Shown here one piece after another: positions 44,930 to 55,146 of a stretch of DNA of 56,538 nucleotides. The notes beneath the pieces were generated by a model that made no database searches, had not been told where the DNA came from, and worked only from the letters and a program-made list of their open reading frames with translations. Each line of letters begins with the position of its first letter. The stretch's first letter is position 1. The translations under genes and the position numbers were made by a program. Source of the stretch: Fidelibacterota bacterium (GTDB taxonomy: Bacteria > Fidelibacterota > UBA2242); NCBI GenBank assembly GCA_018002295.1, contig JAGNGI010000008.1, positions 1 through 56,538 on the forward strand, written 5' to 3'.

Positions 44930-45679
44930 TTATCCTCTTTGTGATAAAATTTGCGGTCCATCCGGACCAATAGCAATCGTATGTTCGTAATGGGCTGAAG
45001 GTAAATGATCCTCCGTGATTACCGTCCAACCATCTTTCAACAAACGGACTTCATAACTTCCCATCGTAATCATCGGTTCGATTGCCAGACACATACCCGG
45101 TTTCAAAACTGGTCCGCGACCCGGTTCACCGTAATTGGGAATCTCTGGCGGCTCATGTAGTTCGCGACCCACCCCGTGCCCAACCAGTTCACGCACAACT
45201 CCATAGCCGTAGCTCTCGACGTGGGTCTGGATGGCATGTCCGATATCCGATAAATGATTTCCGGGTCGAGCCTGAGCTATGCCTTGATAGAGTGAATCCT
45301 CCGTGACGCGCATTAATTGTAATCGGTCATCAGAAACTGTTCCCACGGCAAAGGTCATCGCCGCATCGCCATAGTAGCCATTTTTCTTGACACCGACGTC
45401 GATGCTGATAATTTCGCCCTCTTTGAGAACTCGGTTGGAAGGAATTCCGTGGACAACTTGCTCATCAATGCTGGTGCATATATTGCAGGGAAATCCGTTA
45501 TAGCCCTTGAAAGCCGAATGCCCGCCTTGGCTCTTAATAAATTCTGCCGCCAGATGATCAAGATAGAGCGTCGTTATACCAGACTTTATCTCTCGACTTA
45601 ACAAATCGAGAGTTTCAGAGACAATCCGACAACTTTCACGAATCTTCTCAATTTCCTCGGCTGTACGAATATGAACCAT
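44930..45679 (-). CDS. map: Methionine aminopeptidase, type I
   Basis: It removes the initiator Met from new proteins. The five metal ligands are Asp94, Asp105, His168, Glu201 and Glu232, matching E. coli Asp97, Asp108, His171, Glu204 and Glu235 with a constant offset of three. Length 249. It follows secY by nine bases with no adk between them. Confidence 0.97.
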   Translation of the reverse strand: MVHIRTAEEIEKIRESCRIVSETLDLLSREIKSGITTLYLDHLAAEFIKSQGGHSAFKGYNGFPCNICTSIDEQVVHGIPSNRVLKEGEIISIDVGVKKNGYYGDAAMTFAVGTVSDDRLQLMRVTEDSLYQGIAQARPGNHLSDIGHAIQTHVESYGYGVVRELVGHGVGRELHEPPEIPNYGEPGRGPVLKPGMCLAIEPMITMGSYEVRLLKDGWTVITEDHLPSAHYEHTIAIGPDGPQILSQRG

Positions 45680-45688
45680 TATCGCTAA

Positions 45689-47029
45689 TTATCCGCGGCG
45701 GCCCTTTAATTTTCCGCTTTTCAAAAAACCATCATAATGTCTCATCAAAAGATGAGATTCTATCTGCTGTAATGTATCCAAAGCTACACCGACGACGATC
45801 AGGAGACTTGTTCCCCCAAAGAAAGAAGCCAGATCATAATTAATGTCCATAATCTTCATCAGTATATAGGGAAAAACAGCAATGAATGCTAAAAAGATCG
45901 AGCCGGGTAACGTGACTTTGGTTAGAATATTATCAATAAACTCCGCCGTCTTTTTACCAGGTCTAATTCCCGGAATGAAACCACCATACTTTTTCAGATT
46001 ATCTGCGACTTCTACCGGATTAAAGGCAATCGCTGTATAAAAATAAGTAAAAAAGACGATTAAAACTCCATAAATCAGCCAATATACAATTGATTGCACA
46101 CTAAATACTCGCATCATTCCCTGGACGAAATCACTGTTCGGAAAGAAAGTAGCAATCGTGCTCGGAATGAATACAATCGACTGCGCAAAAATGATCGGCA
46201 TTACACCGGCGGTATTGACTCGTAGAGGAATGTGAGTCGCCTGCCCGCCGTAAACTTTCCGGCCAACGACTCTTTTGGCATATTGTACTGGAATACGCCG
46301 TGTGCCTTGGGTCAATAGCACCACGAATCCAACAATTACTATCATTAATACGATTAAAATTATTTCCGTAAATAATCCGCGGACACCTTCTCGAATCAGA
46401 GTAATTTCGCTGACAAACACGTTTGGTAAACGTGCCAGGATTCCGATCATTATGATCATAGATGTACCGTTACCAATACCCCTTTCTGTCATACGTTCGC
46501 CAAGCCACATTAGTAAAACCGTACCGGTTGTTATAGTCAGCATTGTCATTAAAACGAAACCAACTCCCGGTCGGGGTACGACTGGTAGCATTTGATTGCC
46601 CACCCGGGCTGACATCTGGGGACTCATCAAAAATTGAGCTACTCCAAATGATTGCAGGGCGGCAATAATAACCGTACCATAACGCGACATCTGGGTCAAT
46701 TTTTTTCGTCCTTCTTCACCCTCTTTTTGTAACTTTTGAAAATATGGGATTACTGCACCGAGCAATTGTAAGATAATTGAAGCCGTAATATAAGGCATTA
46801 TACCCAGCGCGAAAAGCGTCGCCTGAGCAAATGCCCCTCCGGAGAACATATCATACAGTCCAAAGAGTGTATTCGCGAAACTACTCATTGCCGCACCCAG
46901 TACTTCAGTATCAATACCTGGAATCGGTATATGGGCTCCAATTCTGAAAACTATCAGAAGGGCAAGGGTATAACCGATGCGTTTTCTCAATTCGGGAATC
47001 TTAAATATACTCTGGAATTGCTGGATCAT
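45689..47029 (-). CDS. secY: Preprotein translocase subunit SecY
   Basis: This ten-helix channel of the Sec translocon starts with FKIPELRKRIGYTLALLIVFRIGAHIPIPGID. It contains GIGNGTSMIIMIGI and the cytoplasmic loop segment RRIPVQYAKRVVGRKVYGGQ before the later helices. It inserts and exports the many secreted proteins encoded here. Length 446. It overlaps rplO by four bases. Confidence 0.98.
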   Translation of the reverse strand: MIQQFQSIFKIPELRKRIGYTLALLIVFRIGAHIPIPGIDTEVLGAAMSSFANTLFGLYDMFSGGAFAQATLFALGIMPYITASIILQLLGAVIPYFQKLQKEGEEGRKKLTQMSRYGTVIIAALQSFGVAQFLMSPQMSARVGNQMLPVVPRPGVGFVLMTMLTITTGTVLLMWLGERMTERGIGNGTSMIIMIGILARLPNVFVSEITLIREGVRGLFTEIILIVLMIVIVGFVVLLTQGTRRIPVQYAKRVVGRKVYGGQATHIPLRVNTAGVMPIIFAQSIVFIPSTIATFFPNSDFVQGMMRVFSVQSIVYWLIYGVLIVFFTYFYTAIAFNPVEVADNLKKYGGFIPGIRPGKKTAEFIDNILTKVTLPGSIFLAFIAVFPYILMKIMDINYDLASFFGGTSLLIVVGVALDTLQQIESHLLMRHYDGFLKSGKLKGRRG

Positions 47030-47463
47030 AAAAGTTCTACCTTTCCTCCGGAAGCCGTTATTTTCTCTTTCGCGCGGGTACTGAAGGCATGCGCAACGAC
47101 GGTAATAGCACCAGAGAGTTCACCTCGCCCTAATATTTTTACCGGTTTTTTTAGGCTTTTAATGAGGCCTTTTTGTTGCAGAATTTCCGGATTCACTTCG
47201 GTTATTTGTAAACGAGCAATATGATCCAAATTGACTACTTGAAATTCTTCTTTGAATAAATTTTTAAAACCTCTTTTGGGTAAACGGCGATAGATTGGCA
47301 TCTGTCCACCCTCAACATAGACGGGTTTTTTATTGCTACCCCGTGCACCAGTTCCTTTATTACCGCGACCGGCTGTACCGCCGTGTCCGGAACCAGGTCC
47401 ACGCCCGAGGCGCTTTTTATTTTTTACTGAACCGTAAGCCGGTTTAAGTGTGTTTAAGCCCAT
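47026..47463 (-). CDS. rplO: Ribosomal protein L15
   Basis: The N-terminal Gly/Arg-rich extension (RLGRGPGSGHGGTAGRGNKG) that threads into 23S rRNA precedes the globular domain (ending KEKITASGGKVELL). Length 145 is typical. The stop overlaps the secY start, coupling ribosomal protein and translocon synthesis. Confidence 0.98.
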   Translation of the reverse strand: MGLNTLKPAYGSVKNKKRLGRGPGSGHGGTAGRGNKGTGARGSNKKPVYVEGGQMPIYRRLPKRGFKNLFKEEFQVVNLDHIARLQITEVNPEILQQKGLIKSLKKPVKILGRGELSGAITVVAHAFSTRAKEKITASGGKVELL

Positions 47464-47466
47464 ATC

Positions 47467-47670
47467 CTATTCCTTAATCTCTTCTACTCTAAGTAAATGC
47501 GGAATGGAGTTGACCATACCGCGGATTGCTGGATTGTCTGGTAAAAGAACCGTCTGATTCATTTTAGTAATTCCTAAGGCAAGCAAGGTGCGTTTGGTTT
47601 TTTCACAATAGCCGATTCCGCTTTTTACCTGAGTAATTTTCAGCATTGCAGTTTTATCTTTTTTTGTCAT
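47467..47670 (-). CDS. rpmD: Ribosomal protein L30
   Basis: The 67-residue protein has the L30 core [25 protein letters not shown], preceded by eight extra residues (MTKKDKTA). It overlaps rpsE by four bases and is three bases from rplO. Starting at the internal Met9 would give a classical 59-residue L30. Confidence 0.95.
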   Translation of the reverse strand: MTKKDKTAMLKITQVKSGIGYCEKTKRTLLALGITKMNQTVLLPDNPAIRGMVNSIPHLLRVEEIKE

Positions 47671-48176
47671 GAACCAAATATCTCCTGAAGCGTTTTTTCG
47701 CGTCTATGAGCCACCATGTAGGGGTCTTTTAATTTCGAGAGGGCAAGCATTGTCGCTTTGACTACATTATGCGAATTATTAGAGCCGAGCGATTTGGATA
47801 AAACATCGCGCACACCGAGGCTTTCCATAATAGCCCGAATCGCACCACCGGCAATAACGCCGGTACCCGGAGTAGCCGGACGCAGAATGACTTTGGCGGC
47901 GCCGTATTTAGCCTGGACTTCGTGGGGTATGGTACCGTTTATGACCGGAATTTTTACCAAATTTTTCTTGGCGTTTTCTTTGCCCTTAGCCACCGCTGAA
48001 CTCACCTCGAGGGCTTTGCCCAGACCAATCCCGACGTGCCCTTTGCCATCCCCGATTGCTACCAGGGCGTTGAAGCGAAACCTCCGCCCACCGGTAACAA
48101 CCTTTGCGACTCGATTAATTTTTATGACTTTTTCTTCCAGTAATTCCAGTTGAGTTGAATCTATAGTTTTTCTCAA
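47667..48176 (-). CDS. rpsE: Ribosomal protein S5
   Basis: The double-stranded RNA-binding-like N-terminal domain has [33 protein letters not shown], followed by [31 protein letters not shown]. This is the region where E. coli ram and spectinomycin-resistance changes map. Length 169. It lies 18 bases after rplR. Confidence 0.98.
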   Translation of the reverse strand: MRKTIDSTQLELLEEKVIKINRVAKVVTGGRRFRFNALVAIGDGKGHVGIGLGKALEVSSAVAKGKENAKKNLVKIPVINGTIPHEVQAKYGAAKVILRPATPGTGVIAGGAIRAIMESLGVRDVLSKSLGSNNSHNVVKATMLALSKLKDPYMVAHRREKTLQEIFGS

Positions 48177-48194
48177 GTTACCATTCCTCCGCTA

Positions 48195-48569
48195 TTAGAA
48201 TTCTAATCCGGCTTGACGTGCCGCTTCTGCTAAGGCTTTTACGCGACCATGATATTGATACCCGCTCCGGTCAAAAACTACTTTGGTAATACCTTTTGCC
48301 ACAGCTTTTTCGGCTAAGGTTTTACCCACCAGAGCACTTCGGTCGGACTTTTTAGTATTGCTTTTGATCTGCTCGCGGACTTCAGGCGTAAGGTCTGAAA
48401 CGGCGAGAAGTGATTTATGAAGGTTATCATCAACAACCTGGGCATAAATATGATTCAGGCTTCGGAAAACCGTCAAACGCGGCCGCTCCGACGTACCTTG
48501 TATTTTGTGTCGGTTACGTTTCTGGCGGCGCTGTCGAGCGAATGCTTTTATATTCTTGACTTTATTCAT
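48195..48569 (-). CDS. rplR: Ribosomal protein L18
   Basis: It has the 5S-rRNA-binding L18 pattern: RPRLTVFRSLNHIYAQVVDD and FDRSGYQYHGRVKALAEAARQAGLEF at the end. The N-terminal 25 residues are strongly basic. Length 124. Confidence 0.98.
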   Translation of the reverse strand: MNKVKNIKAFARQRRQKRNRHKIQGTSERPRLTVFRSLNHIYAQVVDDNLHKSLLAVSDLTPEVREQIKSNTKKSDRSALVGKTLAEKAVAKGITKVVFDRSGYQYHGRVKALAEAARQAGLEF

Positions 48570-48580
48570 GTATAAAACCT

Positions 48581-49123
48581 CTATTTCACACCAACTTTTT
48601 TACCGGCTTTTCTGCGGATATGTTCATTCTGGTAACGGATTCCTTTACCCTTATAAGGTTCACACGGTTTGATAGATCGAATTTTTGCCGCAATTTGTCC
48701 GACTTTTTGTTTATCAATACCTTTTACGACAATAGTAAGGGCTTTGGGAACCTCAAAGCTTACCCCTTCGGGAGGTGTAACTAAGATTGCATGGGAATAA
48801 CCAACATTAATTTGAACGGATTTACCCTTCATCTCAGCCGAATAGCCGACACCTTCGATTTCCAGAGTCTTGCTGAATCCTTGCAATACACCCTGGATCA
48901 TATTAGCGATCATTACCCGCGTCAAGCCGTGTAAAGCTTTATGATTGCGACTATCGCTCGGGCGGGTAACAATTATCTGACTATCGGTTATCTGAACGTT
49001 CATATCGGACGGAAAATCCCACTTTAGTTCACCTTTGGGACCTTTGACTGTAATGCTACAATCTTGGATTGTAACATTGACTTCTTTAGGAATTTCGATT
49101 GGTTTTTTACCGATTCGTGACAC
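48581..49123 (-). CDS. rplF: Ribosomal protein L6
   Basis: MSRIGKKPIEIP opens the first of two repeated folds, and the C-terminal signature PYKGKGIRYQNEHIRRKAGKK is present. Length 180. It lies 23 bases after rpsH and 11 before rplR. Confidence 0.98.
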   Translation of the reverse strand: MSRIGKKPIEIPKEVNVTIQDCSITVKGPKGELKWDFPSDMNVQITDSQIIVTRPSDSRNHKALHGLTRVMIANMIQGVLQGFSKTLEIEGVGYSAEMKGKSVQINVGYSHAILVTPPEGVSFEVPKALTIVVKGIDKQKVGQIAAKIRSIKPCEPYKGKGIRYQNEHIRRKAGKKVGVK

Positions 49124-49146
49124 TCTATACTCCTTGAATCACCTTT

Positions 49147-49545
49147 TTACCAGACATAGCAAAGAACTTCACCACCCACATTATTTTTTCGGGCGACTTT
49201 ATCGGTCAGGACGCCCATTGGAGTTGATAAAATAGCTATTCCCATTCCACCGACTACCCGAGGGATATTATCCGAAGCCGCATAAACACGCCGACCAGGT
49301 TTGCTGATTCTTTGCAAACCTTCGATCATCGGTTCACCAGTTTTAGAATAGCGTAAGTAGATACGAATGAGTCCCTGTTTGCCGTCTTTGATTAAAATAA
49401 AGTCCTTGATAAAATTTTCGTGCTTTAAAATAAGCGATATTCTCTTCTTTAAATTGGAGGCAGGAATATCAACCCAGCGATGGTTCGCGGCTTGGGCATT
49501 ACGAATACGAGTTAAATAATCTGCAATTGGATCGGTTACCGCCAT
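49147..49545 (-). CDS. rpsH: Ribosomal protein S8
   Basis: The start is set at 49545 ([17 protein letters not shown]), with AGGAG eight bases upstream. A longer frame from 49596 runs into the end of the S14 gene and is rejected. The C-terminus [26 protein letters not shown] is the S8 16S-binding signature. Length 132. S8 represses the spc operon in E. coli. Confidence 0.97.
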   Translation of the reverse strand: MAVTDPIADYLTRIRNAQAANHRWVDIPASNLKKRISLILKHENFIKDFILIKDGKQGLIRIYLRYSKTGEPMIEGLQRISKPGRRVYAASDNIPRVVGGMGIAILSTPMGVLTDKVARKNNVGGEVLCYVW

Positions 49546-49561
49546 ATCATATACTCCTGTA

Positions 49562-49747
49562 TTACCAGCTTGCCTTTGTGATACCCGGAATTTCACCGCG
49601 CAGGGCTAATTCCCGAAAACAAAGCCGGCAAAGACCAAATTTACGATAATAACCGCGCGGACGCCCGCAAATCGAACAACGATTGACTCTCCGCGTACTG
49701 AATTTGGGATTTCGCCTGGCTTTGGCAATAAGTGATTTTTTAGCCAT
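49562..49747 (-). CDS. rpsZ: Ribosomal protein S14, zinc-binding short type
   Basis: At 61 residues this is the C+ short S14 with Cys24, Cys27, Cys40 and Cys43 around [22 protein letters not shown]. It ends [11 protein letters not shown]. It is one base from rplE. Together with zinc forms of S4 and L36 it indicates a zinc-replete ribosome set. Confidence 0.97.
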   Translation of the reverse strand: MAKKSLIAKARRNPKFSTRRVNRCSICGRPRGYYRKFGLCRLCFRELALRGEIPGITKASW

Positions 49748-49748
49748 C

Positions 49749-50366
49749 TTAGTTTATCTCCATTGCGGTCTTGACTTCACCGCCGGTTGTTGATTCTTTG
49801 ATTGCTCTTTTCTTGAACGGCAACCCGAGAAGGGATAGTAATTCATACGCTTCCGTATCGGTTTTAGCCGTGGTAGTAAAAGTAATGTTCATTCCCCGAA
49901 TATGATCAACTTTATCATAATCTATTTCCGTGAAAATAATCTGTTCCTTGAGACCTATCGAATAGTTACCGCGACCATCGAAAGATTTATCAGAAAGTCC
50001 TGAAAAGTCACGTACTCGCGGTAAAGCTGTCGAAATAAGCCGATCCATAAATTCATACATTCGAAAACGACGCAGGGTAACGGCACAACCGACCGGATCT
50101 CCAGTTTTAATTTTAAAATTGGAAATGGCGCGTTTTGCTTTAGTCACCATCGGTTGCTGTCCAGTAATAATACGAATGTCTTCAACAGCTTTCTTCAAGC
50201 TGGCTGGATCTTCCTTGGTTTTGCCCACTCCCATATTTATGCTTATTTTGACAAGTTTGGGAACCTGCATAATATTTTTATAGCCGAACTTCTTTACCAT
50301 AGCTGGAACTATTTCGGTCTCGTATGCGGTCATTAAGCGGGGTTTATATGCAGACTTTTTTGCCAC
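49749..50366 (-). CDS. rplE: Ribosomal protein L5
   Basis: It has [14 protein letters not shown] and the signature [33 protein letters not shown], with the 5S-binding fold to [15 protein letters not shown]. It has a longer tail ([21 protein letters not shown]) than E. coli L5, giving 205 instead of ~180 residues. Confidence 0.98.
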   Translation of the reverse strand: MAKKSAYKPRLMTAYETEIVPAMVKKFGYKNIMQVPKLVKISINMGVGKTKEDPASLKKAVEDIRIITGQQPMVTKAKRAISNFKIKTGDPVGCAVTLRRFRMYEFMDRLISTALPRVRDFSGLSDKSFDGRGNYSIGLKEQIIFTEIDYDKVDHIRGMNITFTTTAKTDTEAYELLSLLGLPFKKRAIKESTTGGEVKTAMEIN

Positions 50367-50379
50367 TTATAGCTCCTAA

Positions 50380-50694
50380 TTATATAGCATCAATAATTTC
50401 ACCAGTTTCGCGTGCTACACGGACTTTTTTCCCATCTTTCAGAGTCCGATAGCCGATTTTTGTTGCCTGACCAGCGTGTACTAATTTGACATTAGATATA
50501 TGGATCGGCGCTTCTTTTTCAATAATACCACCTTGAGGATTTTGCTGGTTGGGGCGAGTATGCCTTTTGATAAAATTTACTCCTTCCACGATTACTCGTT
50601 CTTTATCCGGGAAAACTTTCAAAACCTTTCCGATTTTGCCTTTGGATTCCCCTGTTATAACCATTACTGTATCATTTTTACGTATGTGAAGCAT
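50380..50694 (-). CDS. rplX: Ribosomal protein L24
   Basis: The KOW motif is ITGESKGKIGKVLKVFPDKERVIVEGVNFIKRH near the N-terminus, and the tail ends RVARETGEIIDAI. L24 is an early 50S assembly initiator. Length 104. Confidence 0.98.
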   Translation of the reverse strand: MLHIRKNDTVMVITGESKGKIGKVLKVFPDKERVIVEGVNFIKRHTRPNQQNPQGGIIEKEAPIHISNVKLVHAGQATKIGYRTLKDGKKVRVARETGEIIDAI

Positions 50695-50706
50695 TTTTAT
50701 ATTCCT

Positions 50707-51075
50707 TTATAATACCTCGGGCGCCATAGAGACAATTTTCATATAATTTTTCTCGCGCAGTTCTCTGGCAACTGGCCCAAAGATACGGGTTCCTCTCGGC
50801 TCAAGGTTATTGTCAATCAGAACGGCGGCATTGTCATCAAAGCGGATATATGAGCCATCTTTGCGGCGAACTTCCTTGGTCGTGCGCACAACTACGGCTT
50901 TGGATTTTTCGCCTTTTTTAACCATACCACCGGGCGTAGCCTGTTTTATGGTTACAACGATGGTATCGCCGACTGTTCCGTATTTACGATGGGAACCGCC
51001 CATTACCCGGATGACCATTACTTCTTTTGCTCCCGTATTGTCGGCTACTTTTAATCTTGATTCTTGCTGTATCAT
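50707..51075 (-). CDS. rplN: Ribosomal protein L14
   Basis: [27 protein letters not shown] is the canonical opening, and [30 protein letters not shown] the conserved C-terminal region. Length 122, as usual. L14 sits at the 30S-50S interface. Confidence 0.98.
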   Translation of the reverse strand: MIQQESRLKVADNTGAKEVMVIRVMGGSHRKYGTVGDTIVVTIKQATPGGMVKKGEKSKAVVVRTTKEVRRKDGSYIRFDDNAAVLIDNNLEPRGTRIFGPVARELREKNYMKIVSMAPEVL

Positions 51076-51098
51076 AGAAATATCCTTTGTGGTTTGTC

Positions 51099-51350
51099 CT
51101 AGCGTTCAATTATTTCCAGCAGACGCCATCTCTTCAACCGGCTTAAGGGACGCGATTCGACAATTTTAACTTTATCGCCTTCGTGACATTTATTCTCGGC
51201 ATCATGGACATAAAATTTGGAAGTCCGTCGAATATATTTGCCATAAGTGCTGTGCTTTACAGTTCGCTCGACGGATACGACAGCGGTTTTATCTTGCTTA
51301 TGACTGATGACTGTTCCAATTAAAATTTTTCTTCTGTCGCTTGAAATCAT
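51099..51350 (-). CDS. rpsQ: Ribosomal protein S17
   Basis: The OB-fold protein has [41 protein letters not shown] and [24 protein letters not shown]. Length 83. It is a primary 16S 5'-domain binder. Confidence 0.98.
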   Translation of the reverse strand: MISSDRRKILIGTVISHKQDKTAVVSVERTVKHSTYGKYIRRTSKFYVHDAENKCHEGDKVKIVESRPLSRLKRWRLLEIIER

Positions 51351-51368
51351 TCTTGATTGTCCTGTGAT

Positions 51369-51587
51369 TTATTTATTCGGTTTATCTTTTGATCTGATTC
51401 CCAGTTCGTACTCATGTAAAACGGTTCGAATTTGAGCAATTTCTCTCTTGACGTGCCTGATCTTCAGTGGATTTTCTAATTGCTGAAGAGCTTTTTGAAA
51501 GCGTAGGTTTTCCAAGGCGGTTAAATTGTCGCTTAATTTAGTTTCCAGTTCATTCACCGTTAATTCATCAAGAGTACTTTTTTTCAC
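51369..51587 (-). CDS. rpmC: Ribosomal protein L29
   Basis: The 72-residue two-helix protein has [50 protein letters not shown], the L29 pattern near the tunnel exit. It is one base after rplP. Confidence 0.97.
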   Translation of the reverse strand: MKKSTLDELTVNELETKLSDNLTALENLRFQKALQQLENPLKIRHVKREIAQIRTVLHEYELGIRSKDKPNK

Positions 51588-51588
51588 T

Positions 51589-52008
51589 TTATGCTCCTAA
51601 TTCTCTTCTAGCTACGACTTTGGTTTTAATGGGCAATTTATGGGTAGCAGTCTTGAATATGTCTTTAGCTTCTTGTTCGCTGGCTACTTCAATTTCGAAT
51701 AAAATACGTCCCGGTTTTACCACGGCGACCCAGAACTCAGGTGTCCCTTTGCCTTTTCCCATGCGAGTTTCAGCTGGTTTTTTAGTGATAGGTTTATCCG
51801 GAAAGATCCGAATCCACATTTTACCATGTTTGCGAATTTGGCGCGAAATTGCTACTCGAACAGCTTCGATCTGCCGACTATCAATCCAGCCGGGTTCCAT
51901 AGCTTTTAAACCATAATGACCGAAACTGACGGCATTCCCACGGGTTGCGATTCCCGTCATCCGGCCTCTTTGCTGTTTTCTCCATTTTATCTTTTTCGGT
52001 GCCAGCAT
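51589..52008 (-). CDS. rplP: Ribosomal protein L16
   Basis: It has [33 protein letters not shown] and [22 protein letters not shown], the tRNA-facing loop that in E. coli carries the hydroxylated Arg81. Length 139. Confidence 0.98.
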   Translation of the reverse strand: MLAPKKIKWRKQQRGRMTGIATRGNAVSFGHYGLKAMEPGWIDSRQIEAVRVAISRQIRKHGKMWIRIFPDKPITKKPAETRMGKGKGTPEFWVAVVKPGRILFEIEVASEQEAKDIFKTATHKLPIKTKVVARRELGA

Positions 52009-52025
52009 GATTAATTATTCCTTTT

Positions 52026-52658
52026 TTAACTTTTCTTGAATCTCTCGCCGTTACAAATCCAGACTTTGATTCCGATGCAACCGTAAGTTGTATGCGCTGT
52101 TACAGCGGCAAAATCAATATCGGCTCGCAAGGTATGTAAAGGAACCCGTCCTTCGCGCATAGTTTCTGTACGGGCAATTTCGGCGCCGCCTAACCGGCCA
52201 CTGCATTGAACCCGGATTCCTTCCGCACCCATACGCATGGTTGATTGAATGGCTTTTTTTACAGCACGGCGATAAGATACTTTTTTCACTATTTGGGCGG
52301 CTATATTCTGACCAACGAGTGAGGCATCCAGTTCGGGGCGCTTGATTTCATTAACATTGATCTGGACATCGGTTTTGGTGACTTTCTGTAATTCGAGTCG
52401 GAGTAATTCAACTTCTTCACCCTTTTTACCAATCACAATGCCGGGTCGCGAGGTATTAATAGTAATCGTGATTTTTTTAGGAGTCCGATAGATATCCACT
52501 CTTGAAATGCCGGCATTAGGAAGACGTTTCAAAACATAACGCCGTAATTTGATATCCTCTGTTAATTTTTCAGTGAAATTTCTTTCGTCAAACCAGTAAC
52601 TGCTCCACTCCTTGTTGAATCCCAGACGAAAACCTATTGGATGCGTTTTTTGACCCAA
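52026..52658 (-). CDS. rpsC: Ribosomal protein S3
   Basis: The KH domain has GIVIGKKGEEVELL with its G-x-x-G loop. The C-terminal domain shows QSTMRMGAEGIRVQCSGRLGGAEIARTE and VWICNGERF. Length 210. S3 lines the mRNA entry channel. Confidence 0.98.
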   Translation of the reverse strand: MGQKTHPIGFRLGFNKEWSSYWFDERNFTEKLTEDIKLRRYVLKRLPNAGISRVDIYRTPKKITITINTSRPGIVIGKKGEEVELLRLELQKVTKTDVQINVNEIKRPELDASLVGQNIAAQIVKKVSYRRAVKKAIQSTMRMGAEGIRVQCSGRLGGAEIARTETMREGRVPLHTLRADIDFAAVTAHTTYGCIGIKVWICNGERFKKS

Positions 52659-52669
52659 GTCACCTCCGA

Positions 52670-53038
52670 TTATTGTACTTTACTTTTTTGTTTATTTTCT
52701 TTTTCCGCCACAACTACAGTAATATGACAGAGCCGACGCCTGATGATACTGGCTCGACCCAGTGATCCAGCCCGAAAGCGTTTAGCAATCGAGCCGCCAT
52801 CTACGTAGATAGTCTTTAGATAGAGATCTTCCGGATTTAATTTCGAACCGCCCTCACTATTCAAGAGGTTGGACACTGCCGACCGAACGACCTTTTCTAC
52901 GTTCTCTGAGGCTTTTTTACTATTAAAGTGTAGGAGGTTTAAAGCCGTTTCAACGTCTTTCCCCCGTACTAAATCAGCAACCAGACGGACTTTCCGCGCT
53001 GATTGCCTTACATATCTATGAACTGCTTTGGCTTCCAT
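52670..53038 (-). CDS. rplV: Ribosomal protein L22
   Basis: It has RYVRQSARKVRLVADLVRGKDVETALNLL and ends CHITVVVAEKENKQKSKVQ. The beta-hairpin tip that reaches the exit tunnel reads RFRAGSLGRAS instead of the common PRARGRA-like form, a mild departure near the macrolide site. Length 122. Confidence 0.96.
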   Translation of the reverse strand: MEAKAVHRYVRQSARKVRLVADLVRGKDVETALNLLHFNSKKASENVEKVVRSAVSNLLNSEGGSKLNPEDLYLKTIYVDGGSIAKRFRAGSLGRASIIRRRLCHITVVVAEKENKQKSKVQ

Positions 53039-53046
53039 AACTCGAT

Positions 53047-53322
53047 TTAGGCTCCCTTCTTTTCCGCACCGGAATGCCCGCGGAAGATTCTGGTATGGGC
53101 AAATTCGCCCAGCTTATGACCCACCATATTTTCGGTAACGAAGACCGGGATGAATTTATTACCGTTGTGTACGGCGAAAGTGTGACCGACAAACTCGGGA
53201 GAGATCGTAGTGCGACGTGCCCAGGTTTTAATCACTCGTTTTTTCCCGGAGCTATTCATTTGCTCGATTTTCTTCATCAATTTAACATCAATGTATGGAC
53301 CTTTTTTCAGCGAACGACTCAT
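53047..53322 (-). CDS. rpsS: Ribosomal protein S19
   Basis: [19 protein letters not shown] and the core [46 protein letters not shown] are diagnostic. Length 91. It lies 16 bases after rplB. Confidence 0.98.
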   Translation of the reverse strand: MSRSLKKGPYIDVKLMKKIEQMNSSGKKRVIKTWARRTTISPEFVGHTFAVHNGNKFIPVFVTENMVGHKLGEFAHTRIFRGHSGAEKKGA

Positions 53323-53338
53323 CCAATATTCTCCCTAA

Positions 53339-54166
53339 TTATTTAGTTCGTCTCTTGATAATAAACTTATTGCTGGGATTACGTTTTTTACGTGTTCGAT
53401 ATCCTTTTGATAACTGCCCCCAAGGTGAACATGGATGCCTTCCGCCCGAGCTCTTACCTTCGCCACCACCCATCGGATGATCAATCGGATTCATAGCCAC
53501 ACCCCGTACGTGCGGACGGCGACCCATCCAACGACTGCGTCCTGCTTTTCCAATACTGATATTTTCGTGGTCTTTGTTACTTACGACGCCGATCGTGGCA
53601 TAGCATTCTTCATTGATGAGCCGCATTTCACCCGAAGGCATTTTTAAAGTCACATACTTGCCTTCTTTAGCCATAATTTGAGCGGCTGTACCGGCTCCGC
53701 GAGCGATTTGCCCTCCTTTTTTCGGACGCATTTCGATATTGTGTACAAAAGTACCTGCGGGAATATTTTTTAACGGCAGACAATTACCGACCTTAATGGG
53801 GGCTTCTTCACCCGAGAGTACAACGCTACCGGTAACGAGTCCATCTGGTGCAATTATATAGCGTTTCTCACCGTCTTTATAGAATAGAAGCGCAATGCGT
53901 GCTGATCGATTTGGATCATACTCTATAGCTTTGACAGTCGCTTCGATTCCATATTTGTTACGCTTGAAGTCAATATTCCGGTAAGCACGCTTTTGACCGC
54001 CACCCCGATGGCGCGAAGTTACCCGACCGTAATTATTGCGGCCGGCAGATTGCGTAATCGGTTCGAGCAGACTTTTTTCGGGTCTCTTTTTGGTAATATC
54101 TTCAAAAGTATCGACCGTCTTAAAGCGTTGTCCGGGTGTAATCGGTTTGATAGTTTTAATACCCAT
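53339..54166 (-). CDS. rplB: Ribosomal protein L2
   Basis: It has [23 protein letters not shown] in the N-terminal domain and [26 protein letters not shown], the peptidyl-transferase-centre segment with its conserved His. Length 275. Confidence 0.98.
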   Translation of the reverse strand: MGIKTIKPITPGQRFKTVDTFEDITKKRPEKSLLEPITQSAGRNNYGRVTSRHRGGGQKRAYRNIDFKRNKYGIEATVKAIEYDPNRSARIALLFYKDGEKRYIIAPDGLVTGSVVLSGEEAPIKVGNCLPLKNIPAGTFVHNIEMRPKKGGQIARGAGTAAQIMAKEGKYVTLKMPSGEMRLINEECYATIGVVSNKDHENISIGKAGRSRWMGRRPHVRGVAMNPIDHPMGGGEGKSSGGRHPCSPWGQLSKGYRTRKKRNPSNKFIIKRRTK

Positions 54167-54170
54167 GATA

Positions 54171-54491
54171 CTATACCGCCGTTTCTCCTTGATAAAAATC
54201 TATTTTTTCACCCTCCTTGAGGGTTACAATGGCTTTTTTCCAGTTTGACCGACGCCCAGTAGTGCGTATAACTCGACCGCCACTCCGGACTGTCATCAGT
54301 TTTGTTTTACCCATAATATTCTGAGTAGCGACTTTTTCTACTTTGACCCCAAACTTATCTTCAACAGCCTTTTTGATTTCGATTTTGTTGGCAGAGGGAT
54401 GAACTTTAAAGCCATATTTATTTTGGCTTTCCTGTAATTCGTTAATTTTTTCGGTTAGAATTGGTTTGATAATAATTGACTTAGAAGACAT
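54171..54491 (-). CDS. rplW: Ribosomal protein L23
   Basis: The ferredoxin-like fold shows IIKPILTEK at the start, [26 protein letters not shown] and [22 protein letters not shown] at the end. L23 docks trigger factor and SRP at the tunnel exit. Length 106. Confidence 0.97.
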   Translation of the reverse strand: MSSKSIIIKPILTEKINELQESQNKYGFKVHPSANKIEIKKAVEDKFGVKVEKVATQNIMGKTKLMTVRSGGRVIRTTGRRSNWKKAIVTLKEGEKIDFYQGETAV

Positions 54492-54493
54492 AT

Positions 54494-55141
54494 TTAGTTC
54501 CTACTATCGCCCAACAAGGCATTATTTAACTTTTCGAAGCCGCTTTTATCGATTAAAAGGACTTCGCAGTCCAGCAGATCGTAGGTCGAAGCTTTTTCAG
54601 CTTCGAGGATCAATACATTGTAAAAATTGCGGCTGGCTAACAATAGATTAGTATTTAAATTAGCGGTTAGAATAGTCACTTTTTTATCCAAGAGGTCAAA
54701 TTTTTTCAGTAATTCGCGGATATTTCTGGATTTTGGCTCGTCGAAGGCCAATTCCTCGATGATTTTTAGGGCACCTTCGCGGTAGCGGTAAGCCAGAGCA
54801 CTTTGGCGCGCCAGTGATTTGACTTTTTTGTTAATTTTCATCTTATAGGGATGCGGTTTGGGACCAAAAGCCCGCCCACCGCCGACCCAGACCGATGACC
54901 GACGGGAGCCAGAGCGAGCCCGACCAGTACCTTTTTGTTTCCATGGCTTCTTCCCACCACCCCGGACTTCACCACGGGTTTTGGTAGAATGAGTACCCTG
55001 ACGACTATTAGTCATTTCGGTTTTAACGGCTAAATAAATAGCATGGTCGTGCGGTTCGATATCAAAGGCTGGGGTCTCGATTACTAATTTCTGGCCAGAA
55101 TCTGAACCATCTAATTTATAAACAGAAAATTCGATACTCAC
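54494..55141 (-). CDS. rplD: Ribosomal protein L4
   Basis: The extended tunnel loop is [48 protein letters not shown]. In E. coli L4 also represses the S10 operon. Length 215. The gene is two bases before rplW. Confidence 0.98.
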   Translation of the reverse strand: MSIEFSVYKLDGSDSGQKLVIETPAFDIEPHDHAIYLAVKTEMTNSRQGTHSTKTRGEVRGGGKKPWKQKGTGRARSGSRRSSVWVGGGRAFGPKPHPYKMKINKKVKSLARQSALAYRYREGALKIIEELAFDEPKSRNIRELLKKFDLLDKKVTILTANLNTNLLLASRNFYNVLILEAEKASTYDLLDCEVLLIDKSGFEKLNNALLGDSRN

Positions 55142-55146
55142 CGTTC

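Noticed and set aside
44919-45029. N-terminal extension of infA to 45029
   Set aside because: It would be read from within map and gives IF-1 an unusual tail; the GTG at 44918 has a proper ribosome site and yields the standard 72 residues.
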